Source: Marinobacter gudaonensis
Lineage (GTDB): Bacteria > Pseudomonadota > Gammaproteobacteria > Pseudomonadales > Oleiphilaceae
Length of the DNA: 64,000 nucleotides
NCBI RefSeq assembly: GCF_900115175.1
Contig: NZ_FOYV01000001.1
Location: 2,108,001-2,172,000 of the forward strand
Direction of reading: 5' to 3'
The notes beneath the pieces are model-generated. The model made no database searches and was not told the origin of the DNA. It saw only the letters and a list, made by a program, of their open reading frames with translations. Made by a program: the position numbers and the translations under genes. Within the stretch, counting starts at the first letter, position 1; each line of letters opens with the position of its first letter. Below are positions 27,669 through 35,802 of this stretch, piece by piece.

Positions 27669-27983
27669 ATGTCTGCCCAATATCTGACACCGGAACAGAA
27701 CGAGAAACTTCGCCAGTGGGAGCGCTGGAACCGCAATTATTTCCTCTTTGCCTTCGTGGCCCTGACCATAATCCTGGTGTTCAGCAGCCAGCTGGGGCTG
27801 TCCAGTGACGACAGCTGGGGCCCCCTGGGTGTGCTGATCGCAGCCCTGATTACGCCGATCATCGTGCTGCAATTGAAGCTGGCCTGTCCCGCCTGCGGCC
27901 ACAAGATTGGCTGGCAGGCCAAGCTGATGGCGCCGGACCAGTGCAAGACCTGCGGGACCTTCCTGCGCGCCAGGGGTCAGTAA
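27669..27983 (+). CDS. Small membrane protein with a C-terminal zinc ribbon
   Basis: The 104-residue protein has two membrane helices (about 24-44 and 56-75) followed by two Cys pairs (CPACG, CKTCG) 20 residues apart, likely one zinc ribbon. I recognise no functional family. It starts 50 bp after the GGDEF-EAL gene and may be cotranscribed. A hairpin TTATCCG/CGGATAA (27626-27650) sits between them. Confidence 0.65.
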   Translation: MSAQYLTPEQNEKLRQWERWNRNYFLFAFVALTIILVFSSQLGLSSDDSWGPLGVLIAALITPIIVLQLKLACPACGHKIGWQAKLMAPDQCKTCGTFLRARGQ

Positions 27984-28012
27984 ACCTCCCTACTTTTTCC
28001 TTTCAAAAACCT

Positions 28013-28044
28013 TTGACCTGTGAGTAGCTCACAGGTTTTAGTCT
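28013..28044 (+). promoter_or_regulatory. MerR-type operator-promoter for merR-copA
   Basis: A -35 TTGACC (28013-28018) runs into a 21-bp perfect dyad, ACCTGTGAG-TAG-CTCACAGGT (28016-28036), followed two bases later by TAGTCT (28039-28044) as a 20-bp-spaced -10. A dyad starting inside the -35 with an over-long spacer is the layout of MerR-family promoters such as copA, zntA and cadA. It faces the merR-copA genes, about 190 bp away. The same dyad plus TTTTAG could serve as a terminator for the preceding gene, which I consider less likely. Confidence 0.68.
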
Positions 28045-28071
28045 TATGCTGTGATTCTGGAGTTTGCCGTA

Positions 28072-28175
28072 CTGGAGTGGGGCAGGCGTCCGAAAACCGC
28101 TGCAAGTACATCCATGTACGCTTGCGCTGAGCCATCCCTGGCTCAGAGCATTTTCGGACGCCTGCCCCACTCCAG
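28072..28175 (+). repeat. Palindromic element copy 1 (CATCCMTG double-hairpin family)
   Basis: Outer arms 28072-28096 and 28151-28175 are perfect 25-bp reverse complements. The 54-bp interior holds two hairpins: one at GTACATCCATGTAC and one with an 8-bp stem, CTGAGCCA-TCCC-TGGCTCAG, joined by CGCTTG. The arm-core junction is CGAAAA/TTTTCG, shared with copy 6. The element lies between the MerR-type operator and the merR start, so it should be within the 5' leader of merR-copA mRNA. Confidence 0.93.
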
Positions 28176-28235
28176 CACTCCGCCGACTTCATTTTTTATT
28201 CCTGAAGCCATCGAGGATGGCTGGGTGAAAAGACG

Positions 28236-28691
28236 ATGAAAGTAAAAGAGATTGCAGAAGCTGCAGGCGTAAATCCGGATACCGTTCGGTTCTATACCCG
28301 GGAAAAGCTTCTCAGCCCGACCCGGAATCCGGACAACAACTACCAGCAGTACGACACCGAGGATCTGCGCCGGCTACGTTTTGCCCGCAAGGCCCGGCAG
28401 CTGGGTTTTTCGTTGCCAGAGATCCGGGAGATTCTGGACCAGGCCGATGATCACAATTCGCCCTGCCCGATGGTGCGGGACGTCTTTCAGCAGCGTCTCG
28501 CGGAGGTTGAGCGGGAAATCCGGGAATTGCAGCAGCTGCGTAAGCGCATGATTTCGGCGCTGGCTGCCTGGCAGGACATGCCGGATGGCACGCCGGACGG
28601 CCACACCATTTGTCGCTTGATTGAACACTGGGACGATGCAGAGTCTTGCTGCCCGTCCGAGGACTACGAGGAGGTGACCTCGAATGAATGA
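28236..28691 (+). CDS. MerR-family metal-responsive regulator
   Basis: The 151-residue regulator has an N-terminal MerR helix-turn-helix ([24 protein letters not shown] split over residues 3-26), a dimerisation helix and a Cys/His-rich end. C77 occupies the position that is Cys in divalent-metal sensors (ZntR type) and Ser in CueR; H123, C126, H131 and C138-C139 follow. Position next to copA argues for a copper role, but the ligand pattern leaves the metal open. Its stop overlaps copA by 8 bp. Confidence 0.85.
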   Translation: MKVKEIAEAAGVNPDTVRFYTREKLLSPTRNPDNNYQQYDTEDLRRLRFARKARQLGFSLPEIREILDQADDHNSPCPMVRDVFQQRLAEVEREIRELQQLRKRMISALAAWQDMPDGTPDGHTICRLIEHWDDAESCCPSEDYEEVTSNE

Positions 28692-31314
28692 TGCACCTGT
28701 TATACAAACCGCTCTCAGTATTTCCGGGGCCTCCTGCCAGGGGTGCGCGAAGAAGATTCGCAACGCCCTGGAGTCACTGACCGGTGATGCCGACCTGGTC
28801 GAGGTGGATCTGGCCAACCAGACGGTGGCACTGCCGGAGGGCATTGATGCCACCGAGGCGGCCCGGATCGTGACCGAGACCGGTTACCCCGCACAGCCAC
28901 TGAAAACACACTCTGAACCTGCCAGTTGCTGTGCCGGCGGGGGGCACAAAGAGAAGACACATTCTCCCGCGAACGACGCCCCCTCCGTCGAGGGCGACGC
29001 GCCCGAAGCCGATAGCGCCACCGAGGAAACGCCGGCTGCGGAACACGATCAGGTCCATCTGTCAGTCAGCGGGGCCACCTGCGCTTCCTGCGTGAATACC
29101 ATCGAGAAGGCATTGCTGTCGGTGAAGGGCGTGCACCACGCCCATATGAACCTGGCCGACAACACCGCGACGGCCTCGGGCGACGCCGATCCGGTGGCTC
29201 TCGTGAAGGCGGTTGAAAGCGCCGGCTACGGGGCCCGCGTGATTGAGGACGAAGACGAGGCCGACGACCGGAAACAGGCCGAGGATCGCAAGCAGTACCG
29301 GGTCCTGCTGGCCAAGATGGCCGTCAGCCTGACCCTAGGCGTTGGTCTGATGGTCTGGGGTATGGGCTTTGGCTCCATGATGGTTACCGGGGCCAACCAG
29401 AGCACCTGGCTCGGCCTGGGCCTGCTGACTCTGGTGGTGATGGCGGCCACTGGTGGGCACTACTTCACCGGGACCTGGAAGGCCTTCCGGCATCACAACG
29501 CCAATATGGACACCCTGATTGCCCTGGGTACCGGGACCGCCTGGCTTTACTCCATGGTGGTTGCCAGTGTGCCCGGCGCGCTGCCGGAAATGGCCCGGCA
29601 TGTCTATTTCGAGGCGTCCGCGATGATCATCGGCCTGATCAACCTGGGTCAGGCCCTGGAACTGCGGGCGAAGGGCAAGACCTCGGAGGCAGTGCGCCGG
29701 TTGCTGGACCTCCGGGCGAAAACGGCCCGGGTTATCCGCGACGGCGAGGAGCGGGATATTCCGGTGGAAGAGGTTCGCAAGGGCGATCACATCCGGGTAC
29801 GGCCCGGAGAGAAACTGCCGGTGGATGGTGTGATCGCCGAAGGTTCCACCCGGATCGACGAAAGCATGCTGACCGGCGAGCCGATGCCCGTGAGCAAGGC
29901 ACGTGGCGACGAGGTGTCTGCCGGCACTCTGAACACCCATGGCTCTATCGTGTACGAGGCCACGCGTGTGGGCAGCGAAACCGCGCTGGCGCAGATCATC
30001 CGGCTGGTGAAGAAAGCCCAGGGCTCCAAGCCCGCCATCGGCCGGCTGGCCGACAAAATTTCCGCGGTGTTTGTGCCCACGGTCATGCTGATTGCCATTG
30101 TCTCGGCACTGGTCTGGTACAACGTGGGGCCGGAGCCTGCGATTGTGCACATGATGGTCGCCGCCACCACGGTGCTGATCATTGCCTGCCCCTGCGCCCT
30201 GGGTCTGGCCACACCCATGTCGGTGATGGTCGGGGTTGGCAAGGCCGCCGAGTACGGTGCGCTGATCCGTCAGGGAGACGCCCTGCAAACGGCGGGCAAG
30301 CTGGATCTGGTGATTCTGGACAAGACCGGCACCATCACCGAAGGCCATCCGACCGTCACCCGGCTCTACAGCGTGGACGGCGACGACCATCGCCTGCTGG
30401 CCCTGGCTGCGGGGCTGGAACAGCATTCGGAACACCCACTGGCCGAAGCCATCCTCGCGAAGGCTCGGGAAGAGGGCGTTCGCCCGGACACAATCAGCGG
30501 CTTTGAGGCCCACAACGGCAAGGGTGTAGAGGGCCAGTTTGACGGCGAGCCCCTTCGACTGGGCAACCGCCGCTGGCTGGAGAGCCGGGGCATTGATCTG
30601 GGGGCGCTGGCGGATTCCGCGGACACCGTGGCCTCCGAAGCCGGTACGCCGCTGTTCCTGGCGCTGGGCACCCGCGCCCTCGGGGTGATCGGTGTGGCCG
30701 ATGCTATCAAGCCGGATTCCAAGGACGCCATTCGCCGTCTGCACGATGCCGGCATCCGGGTGATGATGGTCACCGGGGACGTGGAAGCCACCGCCCGCGC
30801 CATTGCCGCGAAGGCGGGTATCGACGATTACCGGGCGGAAGTGCTGCCCGAAGACAAGGCGGAAGTGGTGAGCGAAATGCGCGGCAAAGGCTACACCGTG
30901 GCCATGGTGGGCGATGGCATTAACGACGCCCCGGCCCTGGCCGCCGCCGATGTGGGCTTTGCCATCGGCACCGGCACGGATGTGGCCATCGAGAGCGCCG
31001 GCATCACGCTGATGCGGGGATCACTGCACGGGGTGCCGGACGCCATCGAGATTTCCCGGGCCACCGTAAAGAACATTCACCAGAACCTGTTTGGCGCATT
31101 CGTATACAACACTATGGGTATTCCGGTCGCTGCCGGGCTGCTCTACCCTGTATGGGGAATACTGATGAGCCCGATTCTGGCCGGCGCCGCCATGTCCCTG
31201 TCCTCGGTGACTGTGGTGTCGAATGCCAACCGGCTGCGCCTGTTCCGGACCAGCCAACGGCCAACCCCGGATGCCCGCGAGCACGCAGCCACCCCGAAAG
31301 AGGAACGGAACTGA
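28684..31314 (+). CDS. copA: Cu+-exporting P1B-type ATPase CopA
   Basis: The 876-residue ATPase has two N-terminal heavy-metal-associated domains (C18/C21 in GASCQGC and C133/C136 in GATCASC), separated by an acidic linker with a CC and His cluster. Eight membrane helices include the CPC motif (C502-P-C504), with phosphorylation D546 (DKTGT) and [14 protein letters not shown]. The late motifs [11 protein letters not shown] and [12 protein letters not shown] are the P1B-1 copper(I) signature. It should pump Cu+ to the periplasm. It is coupled to merR upstream and to a 38-residue gene downstream. Confidence 0.95.
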   Translation: MNDAPVIQTALSISGASCQGCAKKIRNALESLTGDADLVEVDLANQTVALPEGIDATEAARIVTETGYPAQPLKTHSEPASCCAGGGHKEKTHSPANDAPSVEGDAPEADSATEETPAAEHDQVHLSVSGATCASCVNTIEKALLSVKGVHHAHMNLADNTATASGDADPVALVKAVESAGYGARVIEDEDEADDRKQAEDRKQYRVLLAKMAVSLTLGVGLMVWGMGFGSMMVTGANQSTWLGLGLLTLVVMAATGGHYFTGTWKAFRHHNANMDTLIALGTGTAWLYSMVVASVPGALPEMARHVYFEASAMIIGLINLGQALELRAKGKTSEAVRRLLDLRAKTARVIRDGEERDIPVEEVRKGDHIRVRPGEKLPVDGVIAEGSTRIDESMLTGEPMPVSKARGDEVSAGTLNTHGSIVYEATRVGSETALAQIIRLVKKAQGSKPAIGRLADKISAVFVPTVMLIAIVSALVWYNVGPEPAIVHMMVAATTVLIIACPCALGLATPMSVMVGVGKAAEYGALIRQGDALQTAGKLDLVILDKTGTITEGHPTVTRLYSVDGDDHRLLALAAGLEQHSEHPLAEAILAKAREEGVRPDTISGFEAHNGKGVEGQFDGEPLRLGNRRWLESRGIDLGALADSADTVASEAGTPLFLALGTRALGVIGVADAIKPDSKDAIRRLHDAGIRVMMVTGDVEATARAIAAKAGIDDYRAEVLPEDKAEVVSEMRGKGYTVAMVGDGINDAPALAAADVGFAIGTGTDVAIESAGITLMRGSLHGVPDAIEISRATVKNIHQNLFGAFVYNTMGIPVAAGLLYPVWGILMSPILAGAAMSLSSVTVVSNANRLRLFRTSQRPTPDAREHAATPKEERN

Positions 31315-31430
31315 TGGAATCTGTACTGGTCAACGTCGGAGGACTGGCTCTGATGGCCGCCATCGTCTGGTGGTTCTGGCTGTCCGGCTCCGGCTCAACT
31401 GGCGCAAACAACGATCAACACCACCATTGA
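31314..31430 (+). CDS. 38-residue membrane peptide of the copper operon
   Basis: The ATG overlaps the copA stop (TGATG). The peptide is one hydrophobic helix (VGGLALMAAIVWWFWL) followed by a short Gly/Ser stretch and a HHH end. The helix resembles the membrane anchor of cupredoxin-domain proteins often encoded after copA, but the cupredoxin domain is missing. It could be a truncated remnant or a real small protein. The stop lies 10 bp before the next gene. Confidence 0.55.
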   Translation: MESVLVNVGGLALMAAIVWWFWLSGSGSTGANNDQHHH

Positions 31431-31440
31431 GGTAACAGCG

Positions 31441-31890
31441 ATGAAAAAACACACTCTTGCCCTGGGCCTGATGGCAGCTCTCGGATTCAGCACCTCTGCC
31501 CTGGCCGCCGGTGCCGCCCAGAGCATTCACGTGTACAAGTCTCCCACCTGCGGCTGCTGCACCGATTGGGTCAAGCATCTGGAGGACAATGGCTTTGAGG
31601 TGAAGGCCACCAACACCAACGACATGGGCAAAATCAAGGTCGATGCCGGCCTGCTGCCCGGCCTGGGCAGCTGCCACACGGCATTCGTGGGTGATTACGT
31701 GATTGAGGGCCATGTGCCGGCACAGGACATCCGGCGTCTGCTCAGTGAAGCTCCGCAGGCCACCGGTCTCAGCGTGCCCGGCATGCCTGCCGGTTCCCCC
31801 GGCATGGAGATGGGTGACCGCAAGGACCACTACAAGGTGATCCTGTTCAACGACGCCGGGCAAACCCGGATTTTCTCCGAGCACAACTGA
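31441..31890 (+). CDS. Periplasmic CopG/DUF411 copper-resistance protein
   Basis: The 149-residue protein has a cleavable signal peptide (about residues 1-23, ending SALAAG), a thioredoxin-like DUF411 domain with C37-G-C39-C40 and a second site C78-H79 (GSCHTAFVGDYVIEGH), and a Met-rich segment (MPAGSPGMEMG). The family is linked to copper handling in the periplasm. It follows copA and the 38-residue gene in the same orientation, consistent with one copper operon. Confidence 0.85.
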   Translation: MKKHTLALGLMAALGFSTSALAAGAAQSIHVYKSPTCGCCTDWVKHLEDNGFEVKATNTNDMGKIKVDAGLLPGLGSCHTAFVGDYVIEGHVPAQDIRRLLSEAPQATGLSVPGMPAGSPGMEMGDRKDHYKVILFNDAGQTRIFSEHN

Positions 31891-31995
31891 GCAGAGCAAC
31901 CGGTTTTCCTGTCCGTTTTTTCTACACTCTGGCCAATCGGTGTTCTATCATGAACCCGACCCAGCAGATACGGAACGAACGGAGAGGGACCCTCG

Positions 31996-33717
31996 TTGAG
32001 CCTGAAAACCCGAATTCTCGGTCTGGCCGCCAGCCTGATCATCGTGGCATCGGTGGCTTCCTGGCTGGCCTACCGCGAATTGTCGGAAGACATAATTGAG
32101 CGCTGGGGCCAGCAGGTAGCGGAAATCCAGGTGCGCTACGACAGCGCCCGCCTGCTGCAATCGCTGGAGCGGGAAATCGGTCTTGCCAAACAGATGGCGC
32201 GCTCATCGGCGCTGGTCGAGTGGGCGCAAAACCCCGACGACGCCTCCCTGAAGAACACCGCCATCCAGCAGATGGAAAGCTTTCGCGCCAGTTTCCGGGA
32301 CAACAGCTACTTCGTCGCCCTGGTGGCCAACGGCCATTATTACTACAACAATGCCGCCAATGAATACGCGGGTAAGCAGTTCCGCTATGTCCTGGATCCG
32401 GAAAAACCCGACGACGCCTGGTTCTTCCAGCTGATTGAGGAAGGCCGGGATTTCCACCTGAACGTGAATCCCGACACCGAGCTAGGCGTAACCAAGCTCT
32501 GGATCGACGTCCTCATGCGGAACCAGGAAGGCACCATTGTCGGCATGGTGGGTACCGGCCTGAACCTCGACAGCTTCCTGCAGGACATTGTCGATATTGG
32601 CCAGGAAGGCATCACCACCCTGTTTGTCGATTACAACGGCGCTATCCAGCTCTACCGCGACCGCAATTACATCGATTTTGCCAGCATCATCAAGCCCGAA
32701 GGCCAGAAAAACACCGTCGACCTGCTGTTTGATGACCCTCAGGACAAGCAACAGATCCTGGGCATGCTCCAGCTGCTCAAGAAACGCAGCACCGAAGCGG
32801 GGCACGTGGAAAGCGGGTTTGTCACCGTGGACGGGCGCAAGCACCTGGCCGGAGTGGCCTTCCTGCCGGCCATCGGCTGGTTCGAGATCACCCTGCTGGA
32901 TCTGAACACCCTGCTGCCCCAGAGCTATCTATGGCCATTGGTGGCGGTGTTTCTGGCCGCCCTGCTGGTCACCCTGGTGGTGTTTCACCTGATTATCCAG
33001 TCCCGCATTCTCAAGCCGATCATGGGCCTTGAGCGAGCCGTGGAAAAGGTTCGCGAAGGCAGCTTTGACCTGCCACGGCTGGACAAACCGGACAATGAAA
33101 TCGGCTGGCTGGCGGATCATTTTGAAAAAATGACACAAACCTTGGGCCAGTCCACCCGGGAGCTGGAAGCCAAGGTGGCCCAACGCACCGAGGAGCTGAA
33201 TCGCCTCGCCCGCATCGATCCGCTGACGGGCCTGAAGAACCGCCGGGGCCTGGACGAGATCCTGGATGAGGAAATCCAGAGGGCCCAGCGACAGGGCACC
33301 GGCTTCGGTATCATCTGGCTGGATATTGACCATTTCAAGAGCGTGAACGATGAGCTGGGACACCAGGCGGGGGACCAGATACTCTGCCGGGTGGCACTCT
33401 GGCTGAAGGCGGGCGTGCGGCCCTACGATCATCCGGGACGCTGGGGCGGCGATGAATTCGTGGTGGTGCTGTCCCCCTGTGATCAAGACACGCTGGCTAG
33501 TATTGCCCGTCGCATCCACGCGTCTGTGGAACAGGAAAGCCGGAAAACCGGAACGGCGGTCACCGTCAGCATCGGCGGTTATTTCTGCGCACCCGATGAC
33601 ACCATGGACAACATTCTGAGAAACGCCGACCGGGCGCTTTACCGGGCCAAGGCCAACGGTCGCAATCAGGTCTGTATTGATGCTTCCGGAGATGCCAGGG
33701 CTGGCGCCGAAAGCTGA
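31996..33717 (+). CDS. Diguanylate cyclase with periplasmic Cache domain
   Basis: The 573-residue protein has a first helix (about 7-28), a Cache-like periplasmic sensor (about 30-305, with FVALVANGHYYYNN and KLWIDVLMRN), a second helix (about 312-335), a HAMP linker, and a GGDEF domain with WGGDEFVVVL and DIDHFKSVNDELGHQAGD. It should make c-di-GMP in response to a small ligand. The start is TTG at 31996, supported by GGAGAGGGA about 7 bp upstream. Confidence 0.88.
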   Translation: MSLKTRILGLAASLIIVASVASWLAYRELSEDIIERWGQQVAEIQVRYDSARLLQSLEREIGLAKQMARSSALVEWAQNPDDASLKNTAIQQMESFRASFRDNSYFVALVANGHYYYNNAANEYAGKQFRYVLDPEKPDDAWFFQLIEEGRDFHLNVNPDTELGVTKLWIDVLMRNQEGTIVGMVGTGLNLDSFLQDIVDIGQEGITTLFVDYNGAIQLYRDRNYIDFASIIKPEGQKNTVDLLFDDPQDKQQILGMLQLLKKRSTEAGHVESGFVTVDGRKHLAGVAFLPAIGWFEITLLDLNTLLPQSYLWPLVAVFLAALLVTLVVFHLIIQSRILKPIMGLERAVEKVREGSFDLPRLDKPDNEIGWLADHFEKMTQTLGQSTRELEAKVAQRTEELNRLARIDPLTGLKNRRGLDEILDEEIQRAQRQGTGFGIIWLDIDHFKSVNDELGHQAGDQILCRVALWLKAGVRPYDHPGRWGGDEFVVVLSPCDQDTLASIARRIHASVEQESRKTGTAVTVSIGGYFCAPDDTMDNILRNADRALYRAKANGRNQVCIDASGDARAGAES

Positions 33718-33733
33718 GGGTAAGGGCAGGAAT

Positions 33734-33754
33734 GCCGGGGCCAGAGGCCCCGGC
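33734..33754. terminator. Strong GC hairpin between convergent genes
   Basis: GCCGGGGCC-AGA-GGCCCCGGC forms a 9-bp stem with a 3-base loop in the 48-bp gap between the GGDEF gene (plus) and the His/Gly-repeat gene (minus). Placement suits a bidirectional terminator, but neither strand has a T run after the stem, so this is a candidate only. Confidence 0.4.
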
Positions 33755-33765
33755 GGGTCACCACC

Positions 33766-34914
33766 TCAGTAGAGGTAAGGTGCCAGAGCCAGCTCCAGGC
33801 GAGCCTGGGCGGAATACAGGTTGGCAACCGACATGGCAGGCTGCTTCGGCGGCAGCGCCGTCGGCCAGGCTTGCTGCAGCTCATTAAGCGCCTTTTCGGC
33901 ATCACGCCAGGCTTCCTTGTTCTGCTTTTTCAGCATCCCCTGGTTGTTCTTCAGGTAATCCTGGGCTGCCAGCACAAAACCTCGACCGTCCTGGTACTCA
34001 TGCTCGGCCACAAAGCGTCCGTCTTCCAAGGCTTCGTCGTATTCCAGAACCGCCTGCTTGGTCAGCGACAGCACCACCTTCGAGACGCTGGCAGCACTCT
34101 GGCCACCCACCGACTTGATGGCTTTTTCGATATCTACCCAGGCCGCCTGGAAGGTCTTGCTGGTGTCCCCCCACTTCTCCACCTGGCCCGCGTTCTCTGC
34201 CAGCGTTTTCAGGTGCTTGCCAAGGCTGTCCTGGCCCCGGCTATCCAGGCCGGCGTCGGCCATCGGATACACTTCTGCCCAGGGGTGGGTCAAATGCGGA
34301 CGGCCCTCGGCCACATTGCCGGCTTTGATCAGCTCTCGAGCCGCCATGAGATGGCCCTGCATCATGTGCAGCATGGCCACGTAGGCGCCGTCGGACTTGA
34401 CCGCAGATACGGCACTTCCAGCCTCACCGCCTTCTCCACCTTCTCCGCCTTCTCCGCCTTCTCCGCCTTCGCCACCAGCCGCGAAGTAGCTGAACGCGGC
34501 ACCGGCTTCACCACCATGGGCTTCACCGCCTTCGCCGCCGTGGTGTTCGCCACCTTCACCGCCGTGGGCAGACTTTTCACCACCTTCGCCGCCATGGCTT
34601 TCGCCACCTTCACCACCGTGGGCAGACTTTTCACCGCCTTCACCGCCATGGTGTTCGCCGCCCTCACCACCGTGGGCCGATTTTTCACCACCTTCGCCGC
34701 CGTGGTTCTCGCCACCCTCACCGCCGTGAGCGGACTTTTCACCACCTTCTCCACCGTGGTGCTCACCACCTTCACCGCCCTCGCCGCCGTGGGCACCGGA
34801 GGTCATCATTTCGTCGTGGTGCTCTCCACCGTGCTGGTCTGCCATCGCGCCGGAGCTGGCCAGCAGGGTCGCCATGCCGATGCCGGTCCAGAGTTTCAAT
34901 TTCTGGTTGTTCAT
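33766..34914 (-). CDS. Exported His/Gly/Glu tandem-repeat protein
   Basis: The 382-residue protein starts with a clear signal peptide (MNNQKLKLWTGIGMATLLAS, cleavage after AMA). Four 18-residue units of the type EHHGGEGGEKSAHGGEGG (residues 51-122) and a partial fifth are followed by six GGE triplets (147-164). The C-terminal 200 residues look all-helical, with conserved-looking HMMQGHLMAARELI and HPWAEVYP. His/Glu density suggests periplasmic metal binding. It diverges from a PiuC-type gene with a Fur-like box between, so iron is the best guess. ATG 34914 has GGAG 7 bp upstream. Confidence 0.75.
   Translation of the reverse strand: MNNQKLKLWTGIGMATLLASSGAMADQHGGEHHDEMMTSGAHGGEGGEGGEHHGGEGGEKSAHGGEGGENHGGEGGEKSAHGGEGGEHHGGEGGEKSAHGGEGGESHGGEGGEKSAHGGEGGEHHGGEGGEAHGGEAGAAFSYFAAGGEGGEGGEGGEGGEGGEAGSAVSAVKSDGAYVAMLHMMQGHLMAARELIKAGNVAEGRPHLTHPWAEVYPMADAGLDSRGQDSLGKHLKTLAENAGQVEKWGDTSKTFQAAWVDIEKAIKSVGGQSAASVSKVVLSLTKQAVLEYDEALEDGRFVAEHEYQDGRGFVLAAQDYLKNNQGMLKKQNKEAWRDAEKALNELQQAWPTALPPKQPAMSVANLYSAQARLELALAPYLY
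34549..34764 (-). repeat. 54-bp in-frame tandem repeat, four units
   Basis: Four consecutive 54-bp units encode residues 51-122 of the exported protein. They differ mainly in the codon after the leading Glu (His, Asn, His, Ser), which suggests expansion by unequal exchange with later drift. A second simple array of six GGE triplets lies at 34423-34476. Copy number is likely to vary between strains. Confidence 0.9.
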
Positions 34915-35010
34915 CCTTCTCTCCTGAAAAAGCCCGCCACGCTCTTCCCATGACGGTATTATTGATGGTTCTGACATGGTGGTGCATGATGCTCTAAACC
35001 ATATAGTGAT

Positions 35011-35025
35011 TGCAAATTATTCCCA
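35011..35025 (+). promoter_or_regulatory. Fur-box-like site between repeat protein and PiuC genes
   Basis: TGCAAATTATTCCCA matches 11 of 14 specified positions of the 7-1-7 Fur core TGATAATnATTATCA. It lies 18 bp before the PiuC-type ATG and just downstream of TATAGT (35002-35007), a possible -10, which is a good place for a repressor. It lies 97 bp upstream of the divergent repeat-protein gene and could control both. The match is judged by eye. Confidence 0.5.
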
Positions 35026-35043
35026 TTAAGAATTGGAGACCCG

Positions 35044-35718
35044 ATGATTCTCTGCATCAGCGACATCCTGAACCACGAACAACTGACCCGTGTCCGGGCA
35101 GCGCTGGACGACGGCCACTTTGAGGACGGTCGCAAAACCGCGGGCTGGCACGCCCGGCTGGTGAAGAACAACGAGCAAATGGCCATGGCCAGTGACACCG
35201 CCAGGGCCCTCCGGACGGAGGTGGAGAAAGCACTCACGAGCCACCCGCTATTCCAGATGGCGGTGCGACCGGCGAAAATGACACCTCTGCTGTTCAGCCG
35301 CTATCGCGACGGCATGACCTACGGTAACCATGTGGATGATCCGGTGATGGGGCGGGGCGAGGGCCGGCTGCGCACGGACATCTCCTTTACCCTGTTCCTG
35401 GACGACACCGACAGCTACGACGGCGGCGAACTGGTGACTGATACCACGGCCGGTGAGCAGTCCTACAAATTGCCTGCCGGGGCGGCGGTGATTTACCCCT
35501 CCTCTACCCTGCACCGGGTGCAACCGGTCACTCGAGGCCAGCGCCGCGTAGCCATCGGCTGGATCCAGAGCACCATCCGCGATCCAGCCCAGCGGGAGGT
35601 GCTGTTCGACATCGATACCGCCCGCAGGCAGCTGTTCGAGCGGGAGGGCAAGACCGCGGAATTCGACCTGCTGACCAAATCCCTGGCCAACCTGCAGCGT
35701 TTCTGGGCTGAAATCTGA
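35044..35718 (+). CDS. Fe(II)/2-oxoglutarate dioxygenase, PiuC/YbiX type
   Basis: The 224-residue PKHD-type hydroxylase has the iron triad H96, D98 (YGNHVDDPVMG) and H157 (SSTLHRV), with R167 placed to bind 2-oxoglutarate. Length and N-terminus fit the PiuC/YbiX group, which is Fur-controlled and usually sits beside iron-siderophore receptors. No receptor gene is here; instead it is divergent from the His/Gly-repeat protein. GGAG sits about 8 bp before the ATG. Its substrate is not known. Confidence 0.85.
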   Translation: MILCISDILNHEQLTRVRAALDDGHFEDGRKTAGWHARLVKNNEQMAMASDTARALRTEVEKALTSHPLFQMAVRPAKMTPLLFSRYRDGMTYGNHVDDPVMGRGEGRLRTDISFTLFLDDTDSYDGGELVTDTTAGEQSYKLPAGAAVIYPSSTLHRVQPVTRGQRRVAIGWIQSTIRDPAQREVLFDIDTARRQLFEREGKTAEFDLLTKSLANLQRFWAEI

Positions 35719-35735
35719 AGGCTGACACCGGGTAT

Positions 35736-35764
35736 CTGACGCATGGCGCCATAACCGTTATACT
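35736..35764 (+). promoter_or_regulatory. Sigma-70-like promoter for the RNase II gene
   Basis: -35 CTGACG (35736-35741), a 17-bp spacer and -10 TATACT (35759-35764) precede the RNase II ATG by 38 bp. Four of six and five of six bases match the consensus. It lies in the gap after the dioxygenase gene, giving RNase II its own start. Confidence 0.55.
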
Positions 35765-35802
35765 CCGCCCCATCATTCATTTTTGCCAGCCAGGTTTACT
35801 TC

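Noticed and set aside
28016..28039. Hairpin after the zinc-ribbon gene as a terminator
   Set aside because: The dyad starts inside a TTGACC -35 and has the 21-bp length and -10 spacing of MerR-type operators, which explains it better; only a short T run follows.
34423..34764. Tandem repeats as a CRISPR array
   Set aside because: The units are contiguous 54-bp in-frame repeats without spacers, inside a coding sequence with a signal peptide.
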